NCBI GenBank assembly: GCA_963556305.1
Contig: OY745769.1
Span: forward strand, 1,612,001-1,676,000
Reading direction: 5' to 3'
Length of the DNA: 64,000 nucleotides
Origin: Platismatia glauca
Taxonomy: Eukaryota; Ascomycota; Lecanoromycetes; Lecanorales; Parmeliaceae
Positions 1-10,226 of the stretch are shown here, one piece after another. A program made the translations under genes and the position numbers. Below the pieces are notes generated by a model. That model searched no databases, had not been told where the DNA came from, and saw only the letters and a program-made list of their open reading frames with translations. How positions within the stretch are numbered: the stretch's first letter is position 1; each line of letters starts with the position of its first letter.

Positions 1-541
1 TCCCATGCACCTTCGGATGCATAGCGACAGAGTTATATACAACATTTGGAAGCGCGCGGAGGAAGAGCGCCGGAGCGATCCATAGCATAGCGTCTCGCGA
101 ATCCTGGTCTGGTTGGGCCATCGGTGCATTTGGTGGCTGTTGGGGCGTTCTTCCCGGCACCAATACGTAGGGAGATAAAATTGTATTCGTACTTTGTATA
201 CCTATTAGGTAGACAGAAGAATGTAGCATATCTCTAAACGTACCCAATTCATGAGGACCCATGGTTCAGAGTTCTTTTGGTGATGAGCAAAGGGGAGGAT
301 GTCAATCGGGTCAGCACTTACTCCGTAGGGCAGTTCGGGCAGTGCTTTTGTCGGCACCAAGCCGAGTGTGGGGAAGAGCGCCCTTGGCGCTCTGCAGGCT
401 GAAGGGGCTCAAGCCGCATAGGAATGCTTGAAACCCCAGGGAAACACCTGTCAACAATGCTCCTTCCATGATCCCAAGGCATGGAGTGTACCACTTCCCT
501 GCATCCTCCCTGTCGAGCGGCGACTTGATCCTTTCGCCGAA
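1..541. other. Intergenic, upstream of GH47 gene
   Basis: I see no supportable gene here. The stretch presumably holds the promoter and 5' UTR of the mannosidase gene starting at 542. The reading frame of that gene stays open upstream to about 428, but only from a TTG, so I do not count it as coding. Confidence 0.4.
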
Positions 542-2561
542 ATGTTCATGCCACGCAGACGGATCACCTCACTTGTCCTAGCCTCGATCCTCGTCCTCGG
601 AATCTGGTACCTCTATTCTTTGCAAGAAATCGCTTTGAATGCGACGAAGGTGAAAACCAGACCAGGTTACAGAACGAAGGGCAAAACCTCCACGTCAAGT
701 TCGACTAGCGATGCCTACAATGACACGCCTTCCAACATCTCAGAAGCCACAGACCCGAACTCTCCGGAGCTGGTGGGCCCCCCTCCAAGATTCGCAAAAG
801 GCCAGCAGTCCTTCGGCACGCGAAAGTTCTTCGAGCAGAATCCCGTCAAAGACTATAAATACTTTTCCAAAGGGTTGCCCTACAAGCTTTCACAGGTCCA
901 GCACGATTTTGGCGCTGAAACAGACGAAGCGAAGGCTATAAGATTGCAGAGGCTTGAGGCTGTCAAGTCAAGCTTCGAGCATTCATGGGCTGGATACAAG
1001 GCACATGCGTGGATGCAGGACGAGCTGACGCCGTTGGACGGCGGGAGCGTGCAAGCTTTTGGAGGCTGGGCAGCTACATTGGTGGATACGTTGGATACTC
1101 TCTGGATCATGGGCATGAAAGAGGAATTTGACGAAGCTGTCGATGCTGCTAAGGATATCGATTTCAATTCTACCAGTGAGAGTATGCTCAACATTTTCGA
1201 GATAACGATTAGGTACCTTGGGGGCTTTCTGGGCGCCTATGACCTGACTGGTGGCACGTATCCTGTTCTCCTGCTAAAAGCGACAGAGGTGGGAGACCTA
1301 CTGTATTGCGCCTTCGATACGCCAAATCGTATGCCAGTCACGCGATGGAGTTGGAGAGAGGCGCTTGAGGGAGCTCAACAGACTGCGGGCACGGCCACGC
1401 TCATTGCCGAGATCGGCTCTCTTACCCTAGAGCTTACGCGGCTGTCTCAATTGACGGGAAATCTGAAGTATTACGATGCAGTAAAGAGGATTTTGGACGA
1501 ATTCGAGAAATACCAAAGCTACACCTCGTTACCAGGCTTATGGCCAACTCTCATGGACGCGAAGACCATAGCTTTTCAGGACAGCAGTTACACGCTTGGT
1601 AGTATGGCGGACTCGTGGTACGAATACCTACCCAAGCAGCACATGCTGATCGGTGGTCGGGATGATGAGGGCCAGCTCAAGAACATGTATGATCTCGCCA
1701 TGACGACAGCTATCAATAATATATTCTATCAACCAATGGTTCCAGACAACAAAGACATCCTGATGTCGGGAGCTGTAACAGCGGACAGCAATGCCGGAAC
1801 CAGACTCAGCCCGCAAGGCCAACATTTGGGATGCTACACTGGCGGTATGGTAGGCATTGGTGCGAAGATCTTCGACAAGCCGGAGCACATGAACACGGCA
1901 AGGAAACTCGTCGATGGCTGCATATGGACATATGACAACATGCCATCGGGGATCATGCCTGAATCATTTTTTATGGTACCATGCGAGAGGAACTCTGATT
2001 GTCAGTGGGATGAGAAGAAGTGGGAAGCTGCTGTTCTAGAAAGGGCCAAAGGCAAGGTCGAGGAAGGCAAAGAAACCAGAACGGATGCACAGTTGCTGAA
2101 TCACACCATCCATCAGAACAAAATTCCGAGGGGCTTCTCCGAAATATGGGACTCACGATACCTGCTGCGGCCCGAAGCCATCGAGTCTGTCTTCGTCCTC
2201 TATCGCCTTACTGGCGATGCTGATCTTCCAGAATCAGCATGGCGCATGTTCTCGAACATCGAGAGGAACACGCGGACGGAGTTTGGCAATGCGATGATCT
2301 CGGATGTACGGATTGATAAGTCTGCGAAGCAGAACAAGATGGAAAGCTTTTGGATGGCGGAGACGCTGAAATATTTCTATCTCATTTTCAGCGAACCAAG
2401 TGTTGTGAGTCTGGATGAGTACGTGCTGTAAGTGACCTGAATTTGCTGCGTGGATTTTGCAATATGAGAGGGACAACGCTGACCCATCTCGCAGAAATAC
2501 CGAAGCTCACCCCTTCAGACGACCCAAGCCCGGCGTCGATGACGGTCCGCGCTATGGCTAA
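542..2561 (+). CDS. GH47 class I alpha-1,2-mannosidase, type II membrane protein
   Basis: Predicted mannosyl-oligosaccharide 1,2-alpha-mannosidase, which trims mannose from N-glycans in the ER or Golgi. Exons are 542-2427 and 2495-2561 (intron 2428-2494, GTAAGT...CGCAG), giving 650 residues. The start is the first ATG of the frame, just before basic residues (RRR) and a hydrophobic signal anchor (about residues 7-24). Family motifs in order are FEITIRYLGG (about 219), ADSWYEYLPK (about 357), HLGCYTGG (about 428) and LRPEAIES (about 541). The second exon encodes only about 22 residues but begins NTEAHPFRRP, the classic C-terminal block with the calcium-binding threonine; without splicing the protein ends at a TAA just before it. 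A region rich in Ser, Thr and Pro (about 40-90) is the likely lumenal stem. Family assignment is firm; ER versus Golgi placement and exact linkage specificity are not shown by sequence. Confidence 0.93.
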
Positions 2562-3354
2562 ATTTACGACTTTACTACTTGGCTTTGTATAGCATCCCAT
2601 CAGCGGGGACCGTATCTGCCGGACGAATACCAGGTCTGCAGGATGCTAGCGGCCTTGCATACTCTGGATTATTTGCACAGTGGAGTTACAATCGGAGTAG
2701 GAATTGCGCCTTGCTTCTGCCGATTGCAGGGGTCAAAGGAACGTGGAGCTCCTTGCTGGCGGCCGATGGAAAGCGCAATTGCAACGAACACGATGGAACG
2801 TTATTCGCGGCATGGCCGCTAATTCTGCTTGTGACGATCGCGGGCTATGGTTTTGATTTGGGGTTGATTTCGCTCTTCAGGCGTTCCTGGGTGACGGGAG
2901 AGCTCCGGGTCGAGCATTAGAGCGTTTATATACCCCCGTTGGACAATGACAGTATGCCTTTCGAGAATCCTCGAAGGATTGACCACGCGCACCATTCTCC
3001 AAGCGGTTTGCGGTTTGTCGTGAGCGCGTCCCCTTTGTTCTCGGATCCGGTTCGGAAGCCGCCGCGCGCTTTCGGCGGGTTTCGTTTGTTCCCGAAGCAT
3101 TCATTCCTTTCGTGGCGGTGGGCAAGATGAACCCGACGCCGTTCTGACCTGGCTTTGTCCCGATGAGACAAAAAGATGTTGAAAATAGCGCCGACCTCCG
3201 TCCCTATTAATCCCCGGCACGAGGGCCTTGCACTCCCTCAGATCTCTGCGTCCCCGTCTTCGAAAAACCTGCCATTCCCTCCACCCGCCGACCAAGCCCA
3301 CAATCGCGCTCCCCTTGTCTACATTTTCCAAACCACCAAAACCCCCCCCCAACC
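2562..3354. other. Intergenic, 0.8 kb
   Basis: No supportable gene. Overlapping open frames of 60-110 codons occur on both strands around 2820-3350, but none has a recognisable domain or fungal intron signals. The last 150 bases are strongly pyrimidine-rich, with a run of C just before the ATG at 3355, like a fungal 5' UTR. Confidence 0.4.
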
Positions 3355-3900
3355 ATGCCCCTCTACCTCTCCGACCTCACCGCCGACCCCCCCCCCTTCC
3401 TCACCGCCCCCTTCCTCAAATCCTCCCTCGCCCACTTCCTCGCCAGCGCCCGCATCCTCGCCCTCTTCCTCTGCGACCTGGCCTTCGGCCCCGCGGCCCC
3501 CGACGCCACCGTGAGCGCCCTCTTCGCCAAAGCCAACTACGCCGCCGATGTCCGGCTCCAGCTGTGCGGGTCCGCGTTCCCGGTCGTGGACAACTGGCTG
3601 ACGTTTTTGCCGGGGGCGACGGCGTGCGTGGAGGTGCCGTGGTTTTTTACGCTGGTTGGGGCGGTGGTGGGAGGGGTGGGGGTTGTGTGGTGCGTTGAGG
3701 CGGTGGTGGGGGTTTTGTGGTGGGTGGTGAGGTGGGGGGGACGGGGGGTGCTGGTTTTGCTGGAGGGGGTGGGGGGGTTGGCGGGGTGGGGGGTGGGGGT
3801 TTTGGGGGGTGGGTTGGGGATGAGGGAGGGGGGGGTGCCGGTTGTGGTTGTTGTGGATACGGAGGCGAAGGGGCGGAGGAGGGGGAGGAGGATGGGGTAG
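3355..3900 (+). CDS. Hypothetical hydrophobic protein, 181 aa
   Basis: Unrecognised. The ATG at 3355 has a good context (AACCATG) and opens a 181-codon frame. The first part is moderately hydrophobic (segments about 15-45) and includes four Cys in the first 100 residues. Around 95-160 it becomes very rich in Val, Gly and Trp and could form two or three membrane spans. It ends with a basic tail (KGRRRGRR). Base composition is striking: the first half is C-rich with C-ending codons and the second half is G-rich with many GTG and GGG codons. The Val/Gly richness may therefore be partly compositional. A real small membrane protein is plausible, but a chance frame in skewed DNA cannot be excluded. 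Confidence 0.42.
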   Translation: MPLYLSDLTADPPPFLTAPFLKSSLAHFLASARILALFLCDLAFGPAAPDATVSALFAKANYAADVRLQLCGSAFPVVDNWLTFLPGATACVEVPWFFTLVGAVVGGVGVVWCVEAVVGVLWWVVRWGGRGVLVLLEGVGGLAGWGVGVLGGGLGMREGGVPVVVVVDTEAKGRRRGRRMG

Positions 3901-4864
3901 GGGGAATGGAGGTGGTGGCGCGGTCGGGACATGTGCTGCTTGGTCGTTTTAGGTCGGCAAAGCATGTTTTCTCTATTTACTCCGCCTCTGCGTCATGGGA
4001 ATGGTGAGGCTTTTTCCATCTTTCTTTGTATGGAGAACAGGTCGGGGAAGGGATGGATAGGAATTGAGCTTGGTTCCAATCGTTATTCAACGCGAATCTG
4101 TACCTGGCTACCTGCGCACGCCTGTTCTCCTGATCCGATCTAGCGAGTGAGCTCGCCGCTTTCCGAGTGAGTCGCGTTACGTGCGCTCACCACGGCCGGG
4201 TGAGCCGGGGCGAGCTGTGGGTGACGCAACTTGTGACGGTTCCCTGGGGACCCAAAGAGAATCCCACATCTCTTCTATCCCTACCATCGACGGGAGCATC
4301 GTCAAGTCTCAAGGACGACGCGATCCAAGGCAGTGCCACGATGCCGCAGTGCCTGATGGCGCCGTGCTGGTCCGCTCGGCCCCGATATAGGGGCAGCGCG
4401 TGTGACGTTCTGGGCGTAGGCGGACTTGTTCTCATCGTAGGAGGCACTGCGATGGAATAGCAACGAAGCTCCAACGAGATCCCGACCATATTGCTAAAAT
4501 TCCTGTAGAGATCTGTGGGGAGAGAAAGAGGCTAGTAGTGCTGCTTTGACCAGTAAAGTGAGATTGGTCCACTGGCCGGCCTGCATCCTCCAGGCTGGGA
4601 GTGGAAGGATTATCATGCCATGGAGTTTCGCCCGCGTTGGTGCATTGACCATCTGCATATGTACTCTTGTTGGGAATCATGGTATGGCAGCGAGTTCCTT
4701 CGGCACGCCTAACGTATGTAGGACGGGTAGCCAGAATAGCCTCTTTGCGTAATGCCCCGTGCTCCCTGATGCTTACTACCTGCTCCCTTGATGTCCCTCT
4801 AAGGCAGCTCAGCTCCCTTCCCATGCGGATTTTCGCTAGAAGCGTTGATGTGAGAATGCAGTGA
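3901..4864. other. Intergenic, 1.0 kb
   Basis: No supportable gene. Open frames on both strands at 4167-4824 overlap each other antisense and show no domain. The gap lies between two convergent genes, so it should hold both 3' ends. Confidence 0.4.
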
Positions 4865-7402
4865 TCATTTCTGTGCCCATTTCGTCAAGATCCTTCGAAT
4901 ACGCCTTCGGTTCAACTTTTGAGCGAATTCCAGCGGACTGAAGCGGCGGTTCTCATATTCTGGTGCCCCTAGGTAGCCCTGGCGTTTCATGTCGGCTCCA
5001 TTTTGGAGAAGAAGATGCACGATCTTGGGCTCGTTGATGGATATTGCTTCCAGTAGAGGAGAGGTCTGCCTGTCGCCTTGCGGGTTAGGCTTGGCACGCC
5101 AACGGAGCAGTAAATCCACCAGGCCTGCGTCTTTCTGAGTGATTGCATAGATCAGAAGCGGATCAAAAGCAGGTTTTGTGTAGTTGACATCGGCGCCCTG
5201 CTTGAGCAACTCCTCGATGATCTCTGGATTCCGTTTATATATTGTCCATACAATCGTGGTATGCAGAGGAGATTGGTATTGAAATGCGTTCTCAAGGTCC
5301 TCAGTGGCATGGGTATTGACGTCGGCACCAGCTGCTAGCAACTGGGTGACTGGCTCAGTGATCCCGTGTCCGATGGCTTGGATAAGGGGTCTAATGAAGT
5401 ACCAACCATAGTTCAAATCGGCGCCTCTTTCAATCAACAATGGGGCGACAGACTCGTCCCACTTCTCCCGACGATCTATTGCAAGCGATAGTGGTTGCTG
5501 CACTATTCCAGGTACGGATCCTTGTGCGTTGGGTTTGGCTCCACAATCAAGCAAAAGCTTGACAATTTTTTTGTGTCCCATGAACACTGCAAACCCCAGA
5601 GCGGTGAAATAAACATGTCCGCTGTCACCAGGATCCAGCGACTCTATGTTTGCACGGAGATCTATGAAAAGACGAACAGCTGATATCTGATCATTTCTGA
5701 TAGCTGCGAAGAGTGCCGTGTCGTTTTGAGATTTGTCTGCAGTGCTCGGGCCACTGGAAGATTTCAAACCTAGGAAGGCCAAACCTCCCTTGGCATCTAT
5801 GATTTTAGCATCAGCTCTACCTCTAGCATGAATTGATGATCCTGCAGCAACCAGTAAAGTGATGATGGGGAGTGAGCCTTGGGCTGCAGCCTCATATAAG
5901 AAATTGGGACCATCTGTACTAAGTCCCAACGCTGGTGTAGACCTCAGCATGCAAACTGCAACGTCAAATCTCTCTTTCTGCACCGCTAGCAAAAAAATGT
6001 CACTTGCACTTTTATCAGTGCCGTGACGGTCGAAGAATGGCTGAACACACCTTGGAAGCCACGATGCAGGAAGTTTCCTCAACCACTGCAAAGCAGGTCC
6101 CGTATGTCCTTTCGCATAGTGTATGGAGGCAATCGTCAAGACCACCTTGTAGAACAGGGGATGTTCAATTCCAAGAGCGCTCTCAATGTCGGCTTGTACT
6201 GCAATACAGATCCCTTCGGCTTCCGCTAAGGCATTGCTATATAGATGGCATTCAGCAAGGAGTATTGCATTCATGTGACGACCTAGATGCATTTTCGGAT
6301 TTGGACTTGACTTCCTTTGTTCGACTATTTGGACAAGAAGACCGCGAGCTTGCTTTAGCGAAGAGGACCGCTGCGGTTCCTGACACAATCGTGCTGCACG
6401 CAAGGTACTAAGGCAGACCCATAAGTTGAGTCTTTCTTCCGTCATGTCATCATCGAATGAGAGAACAGAAACATTAGGCCCCATGTCAGATGCATGTCGA
6501 AAGTCCTCTTGTGCTTTTTCAAAGTTGTCGACATTGTAATGTTTCAATCCTTCAGTGATCAGACCAAACTTGACCCCCATAAGCTCATGAGATACCGGAA
6601 TGATCGGATTCTTGACTGCAGTGGCTGCATCTGATATGAAGGACGCCCCATCATCATCCGTGTCCGATTTTGAGAAGGCAAGTGTTGGAGGAAAAGAAGC
6701 CTCACTTGGAGGAGGACCAGGAAGAGCATTAGTCTCAATCCATTGTTTAGTCGATCCAATTTTGGTCCGATCTACATATCCTCTGAAACCAGCATCTGTG
6801 TTTGGCCCTTCTTCAAAGGCGACACTCGCAGTCTCTATCAGTTGCTGCGTTTCTTCAGTATCATCTTTGTGGTAAGTGTGCAATTGGGCTAGTTGGTGCG
6901 GCCAATCCTCTCTCCAGGCTCGAAATTCCTTCAACATTTGCTGGCTAGGTTCTCGGGAAAGCTTGATCTCCTCGCATATGAGGACAGACACTCGGAGCTC
7001 GAGGTGCCTGGTATAGTGCCCTCGGCGTCTTCGGAACTCTGCTATCTCGACGGATTTGGTCCGTAATTTCAACTCCTTCACAACTCTTCGTTTACCTAAG
7101 CTTTGGAAGACTGCGCTGAGACCGGAGGCGGAGGAGTGGCAGCCTTTCAAGCTCTTCGCAATTGCTGACTGCGGCGAGATAATATCCGGATTAGATGGAT
7201 TCTTTTCCACGATTTGGAGGGTGTGTTTGATGAGGTTCAGAGTCATTTCCACATCTTCCATTTCTGAAGAGAATTGGGCGACCGTCTCGTCCACATGCTT
7301 GACGTCGTGGACGAATTCCTTGATTTCCCTGACCGTCTTGACTACAGACACTATTGCGCCCGTGACAGTGACGCTGAGCATGAAAGCGGACGCCCCCTCC
7401 AT
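4865..7402 (-). CDS. HeLo-like N-terminal domain / TPR-like / ankyrin-repeat protein
   Basis: An uninterrupted 845-codon frame starting at ATG 7402. Residues about 1-200 match the helical N-terminal domain seen on many fungal STAND/NLR-like proteins (HeLo-like or PigL_N type): a short hydrophobic start, a VKTVREIKEFV helix, then long amphipathic helices. Residues about 275-480 are helical and TPR-like, including LGIEHPLFYKVVLTIASIHY. From about 500 to 830 there are ankyrin repeats, for example HKKIVKLLLDCGAKPN and NPEIIEELLKQGADVN. I see no P-loop or Walker B sequence, so the usual central NACHT or NB-ARC domain is missing. In the families I know, such N-terminal domains mediate membrane-directed cell death or signalling in allorecognition and immunity; a role here is inference. 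Paralogues of this architecture are common in filamentous fungi. Confidence 0.78.
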   Translation of the reverse strand: MEGASAFMLSVTVTGAIVSVVKTVREIKEFVHDVKHVDETVAQFSSEMEDVEMTLNLIKHTLQIVEKNPSNPDIISPQSAIAKSLKGCHSSASGLSAVFQSLGKRRVVKELKLRTKSVEIAEFRRRRGHYTRHLELRVSVLICEEIKLSREPSQQMLKEFRAWREDWPHQLAQLHTYHKDDTEETQQLIETASVAFEEGPNTDAGFRGYVDRTKIGSTKQWIETNALPGPPPSEASFPPTLAFSKSDTDDDGASFISDAATAVKNPIIPVSHELMGVKFGLITEGLKHYNVDNFEKAQEDFRHASDMGPNVSVLSFDDDMTEERLNLWVCLSTLRAARLCQEPQRSSSLKQARGLLVQIVEQRKSSPNPKMHLGRHMNAILLAECHLYSNALAEAEGICIAVQADIESALGIEHPLFYKVVLTIASIHYAKGHTGPALQWLRKLPASWLPRCVQPFFDRHGTDKSASDIFLLAVQKERFDVAVCMLRSTPALGLSTDGPNFLYEAAAQGSLPIITLLVAAGSSIHARGRADAKIIDAKGGLAFLGLKSSSGPSTADKSQNDTALFAAIRNDQISAVRLFIDLRANIESLDPGDSGHVYFTALGFAVFMGHKKIVKLLLDCGAKPNAQGSVPGIVQQPLSLAIDRREKWDESVAPLLIERGADLNYGWYFIRPLIQAIGHGITEPVTQLLAAGADVNTHATEDLENAFQYQSPLHTTIVWTIYKRNPEIIEELLKQGADVNYTKPAFDPLLIYAITQKDAGLVDLLLRWRAKPNPQGDRQTSPLLEAISINEPKIVHLLLQNGADMKRQGYLGAPEYENRRFSPLEFAQKLNRRRIRRILTKWAQK

Positions 7403-8008
7403 TGCAAGTCAATCGGTCATTTGCTCCGAATTTTCTGTTCCAAACCGTCCTCGGGGGTTAGGAAGCTCTGTACAATCTCACGCCCAAAACCTTTGCGTAG
7501 GCCTCAGACCGACAAGAAGGTGTATATCTGACGATTGCCAGGCCTTGTCTACTAAATGCAGCAGATCGTAGTGGCTTGCAACTCAGCCTTGCTTACATCC
7601 ACGCTCTGTTGCCTACCCACCAGGAAACGCCTCGCTTAATCCGGCAGCCAAGAATCACTGCACATAAAACGATGTAAGAGGTAAGATGGACCCTACACTT
7701 ATTGAGACGTGGATCGTTATAAAATATCATCTGTAAGAATAAAACTTGGCGCCGGCACCCAGGGCCATGTCCTTAGCTTCGGGTGACCCAGATGCGCCCT
7801 GAAATTGCCCCAAGGAACTCCCACGTACAACATACTGTTGTAAGAACCCCACGTTGAGAGCCTCTCACAAAAGCCAAGACTCAGCCCTAAGCTCGGACGT
7901 TCTTGAGCTTCTTGATACTGAAAGATACAGGCCTTCATGGTCACACCCTTACCGCTTATCGGATCGCTGATCATCGAACTAATAGTATTCTGCTGCGGTC
8001 ATCTGTCC
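7403..8008. other. Intergenic, 0.6 kb
   Basis: No supportable gene. It should contain the promoter of the ankyrin gene (starting at 7402, minus) and the 3' end of the membrane-protein gene that ends at 8009. Confidence 0.4.
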
Positions 8009-9124
8009 TCAACTAGCTATGGTCTCGCCTTCACTATCACTGAGACTATCCCTCCTCCCCCGTCCCCTCCTGAAACCTCCAGGTGCAGGTCTCCCCGAAT
8101 CACTCCCTAAACCTGGAATAGGATGGAAGTACGCCTTTGTGCCCCTACTGTCCTCTGTCATCCCAGCATCGCTATTGGTTGCACTATATCTGCTCTCAAA
8201 ATCCAAGGGCTCCGTGTAGAAACTGCCCGGCATACTTCCCCTCGAACGATGATGTTTGGTCGGAGAACTCTGTCTCGAGCGAGTCGGCGTGCTATCCGTG
8301 CTAGGCGCATGGGCATTCGGCCTCAATGGACGGTGAGAGTCGGTACTGTTGTTGGAGCCTGGCGTCTGGTTGTAGAAGTTGTTCTTCTTCTTCTTGGGTG
8401 AAGGGGTCGAAGGCTCTGTCTTTTCCGTGGGCTTGGTCCGATTGTAATCTTTCTTTGCTTTCGGCGTATTGATGGGGATATGCGGTGCTTGCGAGATGTC
8501 ATCCGAGTACGTGGTGTCGGAGTAAGCGAAGTCTTGATTAAAGATACCATCAGATTCACGATTGAGTCCACCGACACGAGCAGGCTTCTCTTGCCGGTAT
8601 GCGCGCATATCGGTATCGTCATTGTTCTTGTTTCCTCTTGGACCCTTCTTCTTCCTTCCAGCTTGTGCTCCTGTTTTGAAGAACTTCTCGTCCATGTCTT
8701 GCCCTCCACCCGCTACCACACTCCCCCCTCCCAGCCTTGTGGTCCTTGTCGCTCCACTCAATGTTGTGCCATTTGGCCCTTTTCGCCGCAGTACGGTAGA
8801 CTTGTAATCATCCCAATCACCTTTGCGGAATTTAAAGCCACCATTCTTTGCCCAGAAGAAGAACCAAATTCCGCCGAGGACGAGAAAAACGCCGATGAGA
8901 GCGAAGAGAGCAAAGAAGCCGCGGTTGTCGATATGGTGGGGATCAATGGAGCCGGAACCAGGTTGGTATTTTGTGCTTGCTGCTTTTGCCACATCGCGAG
9001 TCTTGAAGTATGAGTCCGCTTGGAGGGGGGAGAGGGTGTCGGAACGTTTGACTAGAGCATGGGATTTGGAAATCGAGGCGTAAGGGGCTCCGAGAAGGGA
9101 AAGATAGGAAGTAACAGGAGCCAT
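8009..9124 (-). CDS. Single-pass membrane protein with long disordered tail
   Basis: A 371-codon frame from ATG 9124. Residues about 1-68 are mildly hydrophobic, with an early basic KR site. A clear transmembrane helix follows (about 69-91, FFALFALIGVFLVLGGIWFF), flanked on the C side by lysines and aromatic residues (FKFRKGDWDDYKS). The remaining 270 residues are polar, low-complexity and rich in Ser, Thr, Arg, Lys and Asn, ending in SDSEGETIAS. Several Ser/Thr-Pro and RxxS sites suggest phosphorylation. The layout implies a short outside or lumenal N-terminus and a cytosolic tail. I do not recognise a named family; it resembles conserved fungal proteins of unknown function. Confidence 0.75.
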   Translation of the reverse strand: MAPVTSYLSLLGAPYASISKSHALVKRSDTLSPLQADSYFKTRDVAKAASTKYQPGSGSIDPHHIDNRGFFALFALIGVFLVLGGIWFFFWAKNGGFKFRKGDWDDYKSTVLRRKGPNGTTLSGATRTTRLGGGSVVAGGGQDMDEKFFKTGAQAGRKKKGPRGNKNNDDTDMRAYRQEKPARVGGLNRESDGIFNQDFAYSDTTYSDDISQAPHIPINTPKAKKDYNRTKPTEKTEPSTPSPKKKKNNFYNQTPGSNNSTDSHRPLRPNAHAPSTDSTPTRSRQSSPTKHHRSRGSMPGSFYTEPLDFESRYSATNSDAGMTEDSRGTKAYFHPIPGLGSDSGRPAPGGFRRGRGRRDSLSDSEGETIAS

Positions 9125-10226
9125 GGCAGGTAAAAAGGGACAAATTCAGTTCCTGCGTGGAGAATCACTCGAGGTTCCTGCCCCTTCAGCTGCGTGGGGT
9201 TGGCTGGGTATACATTGAATCCAATGAACGATTTTGGAGACGAGGTAGGGGATGTAGAGGGGCTTGGTAGAGACTTTGATTGTGCGGTCCCTTTTCACTT
9301 GTCATATGTCAAACCGTGAAGATAGAACAACTAAGTGGTGAAAGCTTGGTGGTGCTTTCGATGTGGCTGGGATGACGATCTATTTACTTTCCATCGCCCC
9401 ACGCAACAGCCGTATTCGCACTTAGCTTCAAGCCAAGACTTCGATAAGCGCGTTTTCCCTTTCCACGTATGACGTACCTACGAGCCTACCTAGGCAATTC
9501 TTACGGAGCATCTTACAGACTCTTTAATTTCCAAAACATTCAAGGCAAGTATGGTGCCTTGTAGCGTGCCTAGATGTCGAAGAAACCTGCTAGAGCAAAA
9601 GGGTCAGGACTCGCTGGTTTCCTTAACGACACCCTCATAGCCAGGCTCAGAAAAGGACAGTGGCTCCGCAATACCTATCCGCTGGGAGCAATGCCAAAGG
9701 GATGAGTTGGATTTCTTTGACCGATAGTCGTACATGACGTGAGTCTAACTAATCGATCCATGTCGGGCACAACGGGAACGTATCCTCGCTCGCCTGCAAT
9801 TCCGTGACTTCACGATTCCTCTCGGCCGCTGAAGCCTACCGTCTCTATCAATATTGGTTCTTTTGGTCGGCCGTCTGAGGTTCATTGTCAAGAACGTTGA
9901 AGTATGCAGGAAGGCTGCCTCCATGGGCTCCCGATTCAGCGACAAATGACAACATGATGAGTCCATGAGATGCTCCAGTAAGTGATGTTGAAAAAAGCGA
10001 TCAAGACAGAACACATAGGGAACGGGCAGAGGTTTTGGCTGCGCTCCTTCAAGCATAGTGCCGATTCAGGAGCATAGTACGACGGTGAGGGTTTTGTATT
10101 CAAGCGGCTTTCAAAAGGATTGGGTTCTCCATAGACCGCCAATCGAAGAATACCAAGAGAAATGACAACGAATGTCCTTTCGTGGCCATTGACAACCGTC
10201 TCACGTCTCCAGTTTCTGAGATGTTT
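9125..10226. other. Intergenic, 1.1 kb
   Basis: No supportable gene. Minus-strand open frames at 9745-10142 have no domain. The region includes a CCTACCTAGG motif near 9485, similar to the TAGGTA-type words scattered through other gaps in this window. Confidence 0.4.

Noticed and set aside
2579..2920. 113-codon plus frame after the GH47 gene
   Set aside because: It begins at a TTG, lies in the 3' UTR region and has no recognisable domain.
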